NCBI RefSeq assembly: GCF_001724605.1
Contig: NZ_MEEX01000006.1
Coordinates: 124,001 to 188,000, forward strand
DNA: 64,000 nt
Source: Phenylobacterium sp. SCN 70-31
GTDB lineage: Bacteria > Pseudomonadota > Alphaproteobacteria > Caulobacterales > Caulobacteraceae
Reading direction: 5' to 3'
The notes below the pieces were generated by a model, which was given only the letters and a program-made list of their open reading frames with translations, made no database searches and was not told the DNA's origin. Positions 7,109 to 15,476 of the stretch are shown here, piece after piece. A program made the position numbers and the translations under genes. Every line of letters starts with the position of its first letter. Within the stretch, counting starts at the first letter, position 1.

Positions 7109-10033
7109 ATGGTCCTGAGGAGGGCCCTCCGCTCCGGGGTCGCCGCGGCCTGCATCGCCAGCGTCGCAGCGCCTGCCGGGATCGTCGTGCATGCGACTCC
7201 GGCGGCCGCGCAGGCGCGGGGCGGGCCGAACCTCCGTGTGGCCGCGACGGAGTCCTTCTCGCGCATTGAAGTCCGTGGCGAGGCGTCCGCCCGACGGGAG
7301 GGGCAGACGGTCGTCCTGACTTTCGCCCCGGGCGCCGACCCCGACGTGGCGCGCCTGCGCACCGCTCCGCCCCGTTGGGTGAAGGCCGCCGACCGCCGCG
7401 TCGCAGGCGGACGGCCGGAACTGGTGCTGACCCTGGCGGATGACGCGGATGCGCGGATCGGAAGAGCGGACGGTGCGCTCTATGTGAACGTCTTCGAGAA
7501 GGTCGAGACGTCGCCGGAAGCGGACGCCGAGCCCGTCGCGGTCGCCGAGGCCGAGCCGCCCCGTCCCGACCCCTTGCCCCCTGGCGGCGTGGTGAAGATG
7601 GACGCCAAGGTCGCCGGCGGCCAGACCCAACTCTCGTTCGCCTTCGCCAATCCTGCGGGCGCCGCGGTGTTTCGCCGGGGCGATGCGGTCTGGGTGGTCT
7701 TCGACGCGCCCGCGAACCTCGACGTTTCGGGGGCGCCGCCTACAAAGTTCCTGCGCGGCCTGCAGTCGTTCCGCGGCGCCGATCACGCCGCGCTCCGGAT
7801 CGAGGCCGACTCGGACACGCCGGTGTTCGCCAGCGTTCAAGGCGATGTGTGGACGGTGGCGCTGGGACCCGGCCCCCAGGCCGCGCCGGCGATCGTGCGG
7901 GTCAGCCGCGATTCCGCGGGCGGTCCGGCGACCCTGCGTGCGCCGGTGGCGGGGGCGACCCGGATCGTCAACCTGCCCGACCCTGTGGTGGGCGACACCC
8001 TGACGGTGGTCACCGCGCTCGGCCCGCCCAAGGGCGTGCCCAGCCGCCGGGATTTCGTGGGCGCGGCGCTGCTTCCGTCGATCCAGGGGCTGGCCGTCGA
8101 GGCGACGGTCGACGACCTGAGCGTCCGGCGCGACGGCGAGATCGTCCGCATCGGCCGTGCGCGTGGGCTGAACCTTTCACCCGCCTGGGCCGGCCGCGAC
8201 CGTGAGCGGGCCCAACTCGGCGCGCCGCAGGCCGCCGCCATGCCGGCGCTCGTGTCGGCCGACTGGTCGAAGACCGGCGAGGACGGCTTCGTCCCGCGCT
8301 ATGAGAGCCTCCTTGCGGCTGCGGCGGCGGAAGGCGCCAGCAACGAGCGCGGGGGGCCGGTGGCGGCGCGCATGGCGCTGGCGCGCTTCCTGGTGGGTTC
8401 GGAGTTGAGCTTCGAGGCGATCGGGGTGTTGAACGCCCTGGCGCGCGCCCACCCGGAGATGCTGGACGACCCCGAGTTCCGGGGGTTGCGGGGCATCGCC
8501 CGCACCATGTCGCGGCGCTACGCCGAGGCCGACACGGACTTCTCGGCCCCCGCGCTGGCCGACGACCCGTCGACCTCCCTGTGGCGCGCCTATTTGGACA
8601 CCCAGCTCGCCCAGTACGCCGAGGCGCGGACCCAGTTCACAAAGGGCGCCGAGGCCTTCGGTCTCTTCAGCCCGATCTGGAAGAGCCGCTTCGCCCGCGC
8701 CGACGCGCAGGCCGCCCTCGCCCAGGGCGATCTGGCCGGGGCCGAATCGCGAATCCGGCTGGCCCTCGAGGAGAGGGTCGATCCCGAGGAGCGGCTGCGA
8801 ACCCGCCTCGTCCACGCCCGCATCATCGAGATGAACGGCTACAAGGACCGCGCGCTCAGGGTCTACAACGCCATCGCCACCGCTCCCCTGGAGTCGATCG
8901 CCGCGCCGGCCCTGCTGCGGGCGACCCAGATCCGGCTGGAACTCGGCCAGGTCACGCCGGTTCAGGCCGTGGGGGTGTTCGACAGCCTGCGCTACCGCTG
9001 GCGTGGCGACGCCACCGAACTGGAGACGATCCGCGCGCTGGGACAGCTCTACCTCGCCCAGGGCCGTTATCGCGAAGCCCTCGAGGCCCTGCGCTCGGCG
9101 GGCGTCCGGTTGCCGGACCTGCCCGAGGCGATCCAGCTTCAGGCCGATCTCAACACCGCCTTCCGGGCGTTGTTCCTGGACGGTCTCGCCGACGGGCTGG
9201 AGCCGACCCAGGCGCTGGCGCTGTTCTTCGACTTCCGCGAACTGGCGCCCCTGGGCGCGGACGGCGACATGATGGTGCGCCGGATCGTGCGCCGGCTGGT
9301 GGACGTGGATCTGCTGCCCCAGGCCGCCGACCTGCTGAAGTACCAGGCCGAGAACCGCCTCGACGGCGTGCCGCGCGCCCAGGTGGCCACCGATCTGGCG
9401 GTTATCTACCTCATGGATCGAAAGCCCGAGCAGGCGCTGGCGGCCATCAACGGCTCGCGCACCACGATCCTGCCCACGGCGCTCAACACCGAGCGGCGAC
9501 TGGTGGAGGCCCGTGCCTGGACGTCGCTGGGCCGGTACGAGAACGCGCTGGAGATCATCGAACGCGACACGGGCAAGGAGGCAGCCGACCTCCGCGCCGA
9601 GATCCTGTGGAAGCAGAAGGACTGGGCCGCCGCCGGCCCGCTCTACGAGAAGAGCCTGGGCGAGCGCTGGAAGATCGACACCCAGCTCAGCAGTGACGAG
9701 GAAGGTCGTCTTCTGAGGGCCGGCGTCGCCTATAGCCTCGCCGGCGACGACGCCGCGCTGGCCCGCCTGCAGCAGCGCTACCAGGGCTTCTACGAGAAGG
9801 CCAACAATCCCGAAGCCCTGCGCATCGCCCTGTCCGGCCTGCCCACCGGCCGTCTCAGTGTGGCCGACTTCGGTCGCGTCTCGGCCGATGGCGAGATGTT
9901 CGCGGGCTGGGTCGAGAAGATGAAGGGTCGCTTCAAGACCCGCGCGGCTCCGACGGGCGACGCCAAGGCCCCGGCGACGCCGGCGCGACAGGCCGCCGCC
10001 GAGCCGGCGCCGAGACCTGCCGCGGTGGGGTAG
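7109..10033 (+). CDS. large periplasmic TPR-repeat protein of the flagellar operon
   Basis: A 974-residue protein with a Sec signal peptide (cleavage near ATPAAAQA, about residue 35). A beta-rich N-terminal half (to about 340) resembles AMIN-like regions. A long helical part (about 390-930) shows repeated TPR-like pairs such as LAQGRYREALEALRSAG and LAQGDLAGAESRIRLALEE. The C-terminus is Ala/Pro-rich. It is the last gene of the fliL-fliM run, 3 bp after the MotE-like gene. The family is found at this place in Caulobacterales, but its function is not established to my knowledge; a scaffold for the periplasmic part of the motor is a reasonable guess. Confidence 0.8.
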   Translation: MVLRRALRSGVAAACIASVAAPAGIVVHATPAAAQARGGPNLRVAATESFSRIEVRGEASARREGQTVVLTFAPGADPDVARLRTAPPRWVKAADRRVAGGRPELVLTLADDADARIGRADGALYVNVFEKVETSPEADAEPVAVAEAEPPRPDPLPPGGVVKMDAKVAGGQTQLSFAFANPAGAAVFRRGDAVWVVFDAPANLDVSGAPPTKFLRGLQSFRGADHAALRIEADSDTPVFASVQGDVWTVALGPGPQAAPAIVRVSRDSAGGPATLRAPVAGATRIVNLPDPVVGDTLTVVTALGPPKGVPSRRDFVGAALLPSIQGLAVEATVDDLSVRRDGEIVRIGRARGLNLSPAWAGRDRERAQLGAPQAAAMPALVSADWSKTGEDGFVPRYESLLAAAAAEGASNERGGPVAARMALARFLVGSELSFEAIGVLNALARAHPEMLDDPEFRGLRGIARTMSRRYAEADTDFSAPALADDPSTSLWRAYLDTQLAQYAEARTQFTKGAEAFGLFSPIWKSRFARADAQAALAQGDLAGAESRIRLALEERVDPEERLRTRLVHARIIEMNGYKDRALRVYNAIATAPLESIAAPALLRATQIRLELGQVTPVQAVGVFDSLRYRWRGDATELETIRALGQLYLAQGRYREALEALRSAGVRLPDLPEAIQLQADLNTAFRALFLDGLADGLEPTQALALFFDFRELAPLGADGDMMVRRIVRRLVDVDLLPQAADLLKYQAENRLDGVPRAQVATDLAVIYLMDRKPEQALAAINGSRTTILPTALNTERRLVEARAWTSLGRYENALEIIERDTGKEAADLRAEILWKQKDWAAAGPLYEKSLGERWKIDTQLSSDEEGRLLRAGVAYSLAGDDAALARLQQRYQGFYEKANNPEALRIALSGLPTGRLSVADFGRVSADGEMFAGWVEKMKGRFKTRAAPTGDAKAPATPARQAAAEPAPRPAAVG

Positions 10034-10106
10034 GGACGGCGTCGGCGTCCTCTGACCACCAGGGCCGGCTGACCAGAAGAGACGATGGAGCGGGACGGGA
10101 GGCCGC

Positions 10107-10904
10107 CTATCCTCCGCCCGCGCCCCGCTGGAAGCTCTCGACCAGACTGCCGGCCACCAGCCGCCACCCGTCCACCAGAACGAAGAAGATCAGCTTGAAC
10201 GGCAGGCTGATGATGACAGGCGGCAGCATCATCATGCCCATGCTCATCAGCACGCTGGCGACCACCAGGTCGATCACCAGGAAGGGCACGAAGAGCAGGA
10301 AGCCGATCTCGAAGGCGCGCTTCAGCTCCGAGATCATGAAGGCGGGCGTGACCACCCGGATCGGCGTGTCCTGGATCGTGGCGGGGCGTTCGATGCGCGA
10401 GAGGCGGATGAAGAGGGCCAGGTCCTCCTCGTCCACCTGCGACAGCATGAACTGCTTCACGGGCCCGCCAGCGGCGTCGAAGGCCTGGGGCAGCTCCATC
10501 TGCTGTTCGAGCAGGGGACGGACGCCCTCGTTGTAGGACCGCTCGAAGGTTGGCCCCATGACGATGGCCGTAAGGAACATGGCCAGCGAGATCAGCACCG
10601 CGTTGGGCGGGCTCTGCTGAAGCCCGAGCGCGGTGCGCAGCAGCGACAGCACCACCACGATCCGAACGAAGGACGTGGTCATGATCACGATGGAGGGCGC
10701 GAGCGACAGGACCGTCAGCAGGCCGACGAGCTGTACGACGCGCTCGGTCAGGCCGGCCCCGGTGCCGAGATCGACGTTCAGGGTCTGGGCCACCGCGGCG
10801 GCCGGCACGATCAGCGCGGCGCAGGTGGTGATCCCCGCGATGAGGGCGGCGCGGCGCCAGTCTTCGGCCGGAAGCGTGCGGAGGGCGGCGAGGATGGCGC
10901 GCAT
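10107..10904 (-). CDS. fliP: flagellar export gate protein FliP
   Basis: Core export-gate membrane protein of the flagellar type III system. The 265-residue product has an N-terminal signal-like segment and four membrane segments. Family hallmarks are VIMTTSFVRIVVVLSLLR, LQQSPPNAVLISLAMFLT and VVASVLMSMGMMMLPP. The ATG at 10904 overlaps the fliO stop (ATGA), which fixes the start; the frame stays open further upstream across fliO but carries no fliP-like sequence there. It converges on the TPR gene with a 73-bp gap that shows no clear terminator. Confidence 0.96.
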   Translation of the reverse strand: MRAILAALRTLPAEDWRRAALIAGITTCAALIVPAAAVAQTLNVDLGTGAGLTERVVQLVGLLTVLSLAPSIVIMTTSFVRIVVVLSLLRTALGLQQSPPNAVLISLAMFLTAIVMGPTFERSYNEGVRPLLEQQMELPQAFDAAGGPVKQFMLSQVDEEDLALFIRLSRIERPATIQDTPIRVVTPAFMISELKRAFEIGFLLFVPFLVIDLVVASVLMSMGMMMLPPVIISLPFKLIFFVLVDGWRLVAGSLVESFQRGAGGG

Positions 10905-11176
10905 CAGCCGGCGTCCGGCGTCTTGAGGTCGTCGAGCACGCGCCCTTCGCCCAGGAGCACGAGACGTTCGCGGCCGTCGCACTCCACGATGATCAGCCGG
11001 CGCGACGGGTCGAGAACCAGGCTCTCGACCACCCGCAGGCGGCGATCCTTCTTCTGGGCCGCCAGCCGGGCCATGGCGTCGGGGCCGTAGCGTCGCAGCG
11101 CTACGGCGGCCAGCCCTACGAGTCCCAGCGTCAGGGCCAGGGCGAAGATCGCGCGGAGGAAGTCGGAAAGTTCCAT
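10904..11176 (-). CDS. fliO: flagellar biosynthetic protein FliO
   Basis: A 90-residue single-pass membrane protein (segment about 9-28) with a short cytoplasmic domain carrying LRVVESLVLDPSRRLIIVEC and LVLLGEGRV, the FliO signature. FliO assists assembly of the FliP/FliQ/FliR gate. It is co-directional with and overlaps fliP. The start at 11176 is 85 bp from the divergent flgB, with a CtrA box between the two. Confidence 0.9.
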   Translation of the reverse strand: MELSDFLRAIFALALTLGLVGLAAVALRRYGPDAMARLAAQKKDRRLRVVESLVLDPSRRLIIVECDGRERLVLLGEGRVLDDLKTPDAG

Positions 11177-11222
11177 GTCGGCCGTGGGCGCGGTGTCGTG
11201 GGCCCATTCGCGACTGAATCCC

Positions 11223-11239
11223 TTAAGCGCGGATTAACC
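11223..11239. promoter_or_regulatory. CtrA box between fliO and flgB
   Basis: TTAA (11223-11226), seven bases, TTAACC (11234-11239): a perfect TTAA-N7-TTAA CtrA recognition sequence. It lies 23 bp before the flgB ATG and 46 bp from the fliO ATG, so it could govern both divergent operons. Flagellar export and proximal rod genes are CtrA-controlled class II genes in Caulobacter, which fits. Confidence 0.8.
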
Positions 11240-11261
11240 CTGTTTCGCCAGGATCGTGGAC

Positions 11262-11690
11262 ATGAACCTGGCCGACATACCGCTCTTCTCGATGCTCAAG
11301 GGCCGGCTGGGCTATCTCAGCGAGCGCCAGAAGATCATCGCGCAGAACGTCGCCAACTCGGACACGCCCCGCTACGTGTCCGAGGATCTGAAGCCGTTCA
11401 GCTTCAACGCCCGGCTCCAGGCGCAGCAACAGGCGTCGGCGGCGGGGACGATGACGGCGACCCAGGCGGGCCACATGTCGCCCCGTTCCGACCGGCGGGC
11501 CGGAGGCGGGACCTTCAAGTCGGTGAAGACCGGCAGTTCCGAGACCACGCTGAACGGCAACGCCGTGGTGCTGGAGGAGGAGATGCTCAAGCTGAGCGAC
11601 GCGCGGATGAGCTACGACGCCGCCATCAGCTTCTACCAGAAGTCCATGGGCCTGCTCCGCATGGCCGCCCGGCCGCCCGGCCGTGGATAA
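11262..11690 (+). CDS. flgB: flagellar proximal rod protein FlgB
   Basis: Rod subunit of 142 residues beginning MNLADIPLFSMLKGRLGYLS, with the family motif IIAQNVANSDTPRYVSEDL. The C-terminal helix LSDARMSYDAAISFYQKSM is typical. The ATG at 11262 has AGGA eight bases upstream; the GTG two codons earlier has poor spacing. It forms an operon with flgC (13 bp gap) and fliE. Because the CtrA box ends only 22 bp before the start, the mRNA leader must be very short. Confidence 0.95.
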   Translation: MNLADIPLFSMLKGRLGYLSERQKIIAQNVANSDTPRYVSEDLKPFSFNARLQAQQQASAAGTMTATQAGHMSPRSDRRAGGGTFKSVKTGSSETTLNGNAVVLEEEMLKLSDARMSYDAAISFYQKSMGLLRMAARPPGRG

Positions 11691-11703
11691 GGGGAGAGCC
11701 TAG

Positions 11704-12123
11704 ATGGCCGAGATCAAGTCTCCCGCCAATGCGGCCCAGGCCGTGGCCGCCTCGGCGCTGCGCGCCCAGCAGGCGCGGATGCGGATCATCGCCGAGAACA
11801 TCGCCAACGCCGACTCCACGTCCCGGACGCCAGGCGGGGACCCGTATCGCCGCCAGGCGCCGGTGTTCGAGCCCACACGCGTCGGCGGCGCGCAGGGCGT
11901 GCGCATGAGCAGGGTCGACCCCGATCGGACCCAGTTCCGCCAGGAGTACGCGCCGGGGCATCCCTCGGCCGACCCGCAGGGCTACGTGAAGCTGCCGAAC
12001 GTCAATTCGCTGGTCGAGTCGCTGGACATGCGCCAGGCCCAGCGGGCCTACGAGGCCAACCTCAACGTCATCGAGACCGCCCGCACCATCGAGATGCGGA
12101 CGTTGGATCTCCTCAAGAAGTAG
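11704..12123 (+). CDS. flgC: flagellar proximal rod protein FlgC
   Basis: Proximal rod protein of 139 residues with the N-terminal motif IIAENIANADSTSRTPGGDPYRR in two adjoining pieces. It also has the C-terminal helix SLDMRQAQRAYEANLNVIET, both diagnostic of FlgC. A GGGGAGAG ribosome-binding site precedes the ATG. It is the second gene of flgB-flgC-fliE. Confidence 0.96.
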   Translation: MAEIKSPANAAQAVAASALRAQQARMRIIAENIANADSTSRTPGGDPYRRQAPVFEPTRVGGAQGVRMSRVDPDRTQFRQEYAPGHPSADPQGYVKLPNVNSLVESLDMRQAQRAYEANLNVIETARTIEMRTLDLLKK

Positions 12124-12134
12124 GGTCCTGAGCG

Positions 12135-12455
12135 ATGATCACGCCCTTCGCCGCCGCCAAGGCGTACGCCGCGACCCAGAAGGGCGTCGGCATCGGCGAC
12201 ACGCCCGGCCTGACGCCCAACAACGCCGCTTCGGGCCAGCTCGGCTTCGGCGACATCCTGAAGTCCGCGATGACCGACGCCGTGACGGCGTCCAAGACGG
12301 CCGAAACCCGGATGGCGGCCCAGGTCGCCGGCAAGGCCGAACTGGTCGACGTGGTCACCGCCATCTCGGCCGCCGAGGCCAGCCTGGAGACCGTGATGGC
12401 GGTCCGCGACCAGGTGATCAGCGCCTATCAGGAAATCCTGCGGATGCCGATCTGA
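12135..12455 (+). CDS. fliE: flagellar hook-basal body protein FliE
   Basis: Adapter between the MS ring/export gate and the rod. The 106-residue product has the FliE helical C-terminus [20 protein letters not shown] followed by [13 protein letters not shown], which is almost diagnostic. It begins 11 bp after flgC. A CTCTCCC/GGGAGA imperfect palindrome follows the stop and separates it from the convergent sodC. Confidence 0.95.
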   Translation: MITPFAAAKAYAATQKGVGIGDTPGLTPNNAASGQLGFGDILKSAMTDAVTASKTAETRMAAQVAGKAELVDVVTAISAAEASLETVMAVRDQVISAYQEILRMPI

Positions 12456-12482
12456 CCGTCCCTCTCCCCTGGGAGATGAGGG

Positions 12483-12974
12483 TCACTTCACTTCCGCGCA
12501 GGCCACACGGGCGCCGGCGCCGCCGATGGGCTGGCTCTTGTGGTCGTCGGCGGCGGCGTGGATCAGAACCGACGAGCCGTCGGAGTCCTTGAGCGTCTTC
12601 AGCGTGACCAGGGTGGTGAACACCTCGGCCTTGGCCGTCCCGTCGGCGCCGGCCCACAGGTTGGGGAGGTCGCCCGTCTCGTTGGCGTCGGGATTCAGGA
12701 GGCCATGGATGCGGTCGCCGCCTCCGTGGGTGTGGCCGCCGGCCGAGGTGAAGTCGGACTTCGAGCAGTCGGCCTTCTCATGCAGGTGCAGCCCGTGCCA
12801 GCCCGGGGTCAGGCCCGTGGCCTCGACCTTGATCAGGACACCCTTCGGCGCTTCGGTGAGGGTGACCGTTCCGGCCGCGGCTCCGGCGTTGTTCTTGAGG
12901 TCGTAGGTTCCGGCGGTGGCCTGACAGGCGGCGAGGGCGACGGCGGCGGAGAGGGCGAAGGCGCGGCGGATCAT
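12483..12974 (-). CDS. sodC: Cu/Zn superoxide dismutase, periplasmic lipoprotein type
   Basis: Converts superoxide to peroxide and oxygen in the periplasm. The 163-residue protein has a signal peptide with a lipobox-like LAAC (Cys17). It carries the copper ligands in GLHLHEKADC, the bridging region GGHTHGG, the zinc-loop GDLPNL, and the end VLIHAAADDHKSQP ... GARVACAEV with the active-site Arg. The usual GGHFNP reads GGHTHG here. The ATG at 12974 places the signal peptide correctly. It sits between two flagellar blocks but is oppositely oriented to both, so it is a separate unit. Confidence 0.92.
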   Translation of the reverse strand: MIRRAFALSAAVALAACQATAGTYDLKNNAGAAAGTVTLTEAPKGVLIKVEATGLTPGWHGLHLHEKADCSKSDFTSAGGHTHGGGDRIHGLLNPDANETGDLPNLWAGADGTAKAEVFTTLVTLKTLKDSDGSSVLIHAAADDHKSQPIGGAGARVACAEVK

Positions 12975-13059
12975 TCGGGAACTCCATGGAAGCTGACGCT
13001 TCAACGTTTAGCCGGGCGCGGCGGCTCCCCCAAGCCGCCGCGAAATGTTAGGCGGAGGT

Positions 13060-13827
13060 ATGGCCGAAACGCTGATCGAGCTGGCGGGGGTGACGCGGCG
13101 CTACGGCGCCCGCCCGGCGCTCGACGACGTCGATCTCTCGGTGCGCCGCGGGGAATTCGTGGCGCTCGTGGGAGGGTCGGGTTCGGGCAAGACCACGCTC
13201 CTGAAGACGATCAACGGTCTGATCCGGCCTGACGCCGGGATCGTCAGGGTGGCCGGTCGGCCGGTCGCCGAGGTCGACGGGCCCGATCTGCGACGCGGGA
13301 TCGGCTATGTCTTCCAGGATGTCGGCCTGTTTCCGCATCTGACGGTGGCAGGCAATATCGCGGTGACGCCGCGTCTGCTGGGGTGGGACGCCGGTCGCAT
13401 CGCCGCCCGGGTTTCCGAACTGCTGGAGCTGGTCGCCCTGCCGGCCGAGATGGCGGGGCGCGCGCCGGCCGAGCTGTCGGGCGGCCAGCGTCAGCGGGTG
13501 GGCGTGGCGCGCGCCCTGGCGGCCGAGCCGGCCCTCATGCTGATGGACGAGCCGTTCGGCGCGCTCGATCCTCTGACGCGCGATGCGCTGGGCGACGACT
13601 ACCGCGCCCTGCACGACCGGCTGGGCCTGACCACCGTGATGGTCACCCATGACATGGGCGAGGCCGTGCTGCTGGCCGACCGCCTCGTCGTCCTGGCGTC
13701 GGGGCGGGTCGTGGCCTCGGGCGCGCCGGCCGCGCTTCTGGCCGAAGCGCCGACCGAAGAGGTGCGCGAGCTTCTCGACGCGCCGCGCCGCCAGGCCGAG
13801 CGCCTCCGCGGGAGGTTCGGCGTATGA
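13060..13827 (+). CDS. ABC importer ATPase, glycine betaine/choline (OpuCA-like) type
   Basis: ATP-binding subunit of 255 residues with Walker A GGSGSGKTT, the Q-loop region YVFQDVGLFPHLTV, signature LSGGQRQRVGVARAL, Walker B LMLMDEPFGALDP and H-loop MVTHDM. The C-terminal CBS domains found in many osmolyte transport ATPases are absent. The ATG at 13060 has a GGCGGAGGT site directly before it and is preferred to one five codons upstream. The permease/binding-protein gene overlaps by 4 bp (ATGA), so this is a complete two-gene importer. Confidence 0.9.
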   Translation: MAETLIELAGVTRRYGARPALDDVDLSVRRGEFVALVGGSGSGKTTLLKTINGLIRPDAGIVRVAGRPVAEVDGPDLRRGIGYVFQDVGLFPHLTVAGNIAVTPRLLGWDAGRIAARVSELLELVALPAEMAGRAPAELSGGQRQRVGVARALAAEPALMLMDEPFGALDPLTRDALGDDYRALHDRLGLTTVMVTHDMGEAVLLADRLVVLASGRVVASGAPAALLAEAPTEEVRELLDAPRRQAERLRGRFGV

Positions 13828-15374
13828 GCCCGCAACTGGCGGAGGCCTTCCGGCTGCTGCCCGACTACCTGGGTTGGCACGTGTTGCTCAGCGCCTCCGC
13901 CCTGGTGCTGGGCGTGGCGATCAGCGTGCCCCTGGCCGTGGCGGCGGCGCGCAGCCCGCGCGTGCGCTGGCCCGCCCTGGCGGGCGCCAGCCTGATCCAG
14001 ACGGTCCCCGCCCTGGCGCTGCTGGCCCTGTTCTATCCGGTGCTGCTGGCGATTTCGGCGCTGTCCGAGGCCACCCTGGGCCGGGGCTTCTCGGCGTTGG
14101 GCTTCCTGCCTTCGCTGCTGGCGCTCACGCTCTATTCGATGCTGCCGATCCTGCGGAACGGCGTGGCGGGCCTGACGGGTATCGACCCGGCGATCATCGA
14201 GGCGGCCGACGGGGTGGGGATGACCCGGGCCCAGCGGCTCTGGCGGGTGGAGCTGCCCCTGGCCGCGCCGGTGATCATGGCGGGCGTCCGCACCGCGGCC
14301 GTCTGGACGGTGGGCGCGGCGACGCTCTCCACTCCGGTCGGCCAGACCAGCCTGGGCAACTACATCTTCGCGGGTCTCCAGACCGAGAATTGGGTCTTCG
14401 TCCTGTTCGGCTGCGCGGCCTCGGCCACCGTGGCGCTGGCGGCGGACCAGCTCCTGGGTCTGGCCGAGACGGGCGCGCGGCGGCGGCGGCCGATCCTCGT
14501 CGCGGCGGGCCTGGGCGGGCTGGCCCTGGGCGTCGCGCTTTCGCTGTCGCCCTTCGCGGTGCGGGGGCAGGGGGCGGTCTACGTGGTCGGCGCCAAGAAC
14601 TTCTCGGAACAGTACATCCTGGCCGAGCTGATGGCCGAGCGGCTGGAAGCGACCGGCGCACGCGTCACCCGTCGGGAGGACCTGGGCTCGGCGGTGGCCT
14701 ACCGCGCGCTCGCGGCGGGCGAGATCGACGTCTACGTCGACTACTCGGGCACGCTGTGGACCAACGTCCTCGGCCGTTCGGACAATCCCGGCCGAGAGGC
14801 CGTGCTGTCGGCGCTGACGACCGAACTCCGGCGGCGCGACGGCGTGACGGTTCTGGGGTCGCTGGGGTTCGAGAACGCCTACGCCTTCGCCATGCGCGGC
14901 GAGCGGGCCCGCGCGCTGGGGATCACGGACCTGGACGGCCTGGCGCGCGCCTCGCCGCGACTGGCCCTGGGCTCGGATCTGGAGTTCCTGTCGCGACCCG
15001 AGTGGCGGGCGGTGGACGGCGCCTACCGCTTCGCCTTCCGCAGCCGTCGTTCGTATCAGCCCACCTTCATGTACCGGGCCCTGGCGTCGGGCGACGCCGA
15101 TGTGATCAGCGCGTTCTCGTCGGACGGGCGCATCGCGGCGGGCGGTCTCGTGGTGCTGGACGATCCCAGGGGCGCCATCCCGCCCTACGACGCCGTCGTC
15201 CTGATCTCGCCGCGCCGGGCCGACGACGCGCGCCTGACCGGCGCCCTGCGGCCGCTGATCGGCGCCATCACCGTCGAGGCGATGCGCGAGGCCAACCTCA
15301 GCGTCGACCGCGACCGCGACAAGGCGACCCCGGCCCAGGCGGCGCGGGCGCTGAAGCTCGTTCTAACGAACTGA
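13824..15374 (+). CDS. fused ABC permease and substrate-binding protein, osmoprotectant type
   Basis: A 516-residue fusion. Residues 1-235 form a BPD-type permease (five or six membrane segments; EAA-loop-like IEAADGVGMTRAQRLWRVELP). After one further membrane segment (about 218-240), residues 250-516 are an OpuAC/ProX-type periplasmic binding domain starting VVGAKNFSEQYILAELMAE, with YVDYSGTLWTN. Fusions of this kind transport glycine betaine, choline, carnitine or related quaternary amines; the exact substrate cannot be told from sequence alone. Transcription probably ends at the strong hairpin at 15426-15462. Confidence 0.88.
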   Translation: MSPQLAEAFRLLPDYLGWHVLLSASALVLGVAISVPLAVAAARSPRVRWPALAGASLIQTVPALALLALFYPVLLAISALSEATLGRGFSALGFLPSLLALTLYSMLPILRNGVAGLTGIDPAIIEAADGVGMTRAQRLWRVELPLAAPVIMAGVRTAAVWTVGAATLSTPVGQTSLGNYIFAGLQTENWVFVLFGCAASATVALAADQLLGLAETGARRRRPILVAAGLGGLALGVALSLSPFAVRGQGAVYVVGAKNFSEQYILAELMAERLEATGARVTRREDLGSAVAYRALAAGEIDVYVDYSGTLWTNVLGRSDNPGREAVLSALTTELRRRDGVTVLGSLGFENAYAFAMRGERARALGITDLDGLARASPRLALGSDLEFLSRPEWRAVDGAYRFAFRSRRSYQPTFMYRALASGDADVISAFSSDGRIAAGGLVVLDDPRGAIPPYDAVVLISPRRADDARLTGALRPLIGAITVEAMREANLSVDRDRDKATPAQAARALKLVLTN

Positions 15375-15425
15375 GACTGGGAGTGTTCGGGAGGAGCCGC
15401 AATGGCTCCAATCGACCGAGGCTGT

Positions 15426-15462
15426 GTAAAAACGCGAAACCACGCTGGCTTCGCGTTTTTAC
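15426..15462. terminator. bidirectional rho-independent terminator
   Basis: GTAAAAACGCGAA (15426-15438) and TTCGCGTTTTTAC (15450-15462) are perfect 13-bp inverted copies with an 11-nt loop. The A-run on the left and T-run on the right allow termination in both directions. It lies between the convergent permease fusion gene and the HD phosphohydrolase gene. Confidence 0.85.
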
Positions 15463-15476
15463 GCAGCGTCGGACGC

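Noticed and set aside
5495..7840. 781-codon minus-strand frame across the DUF6468 and MotE-like genes
   Set aside because: Arg/Gly-rich shadow frame with no start signal; the plus-strand genes are coupled by overlaps.
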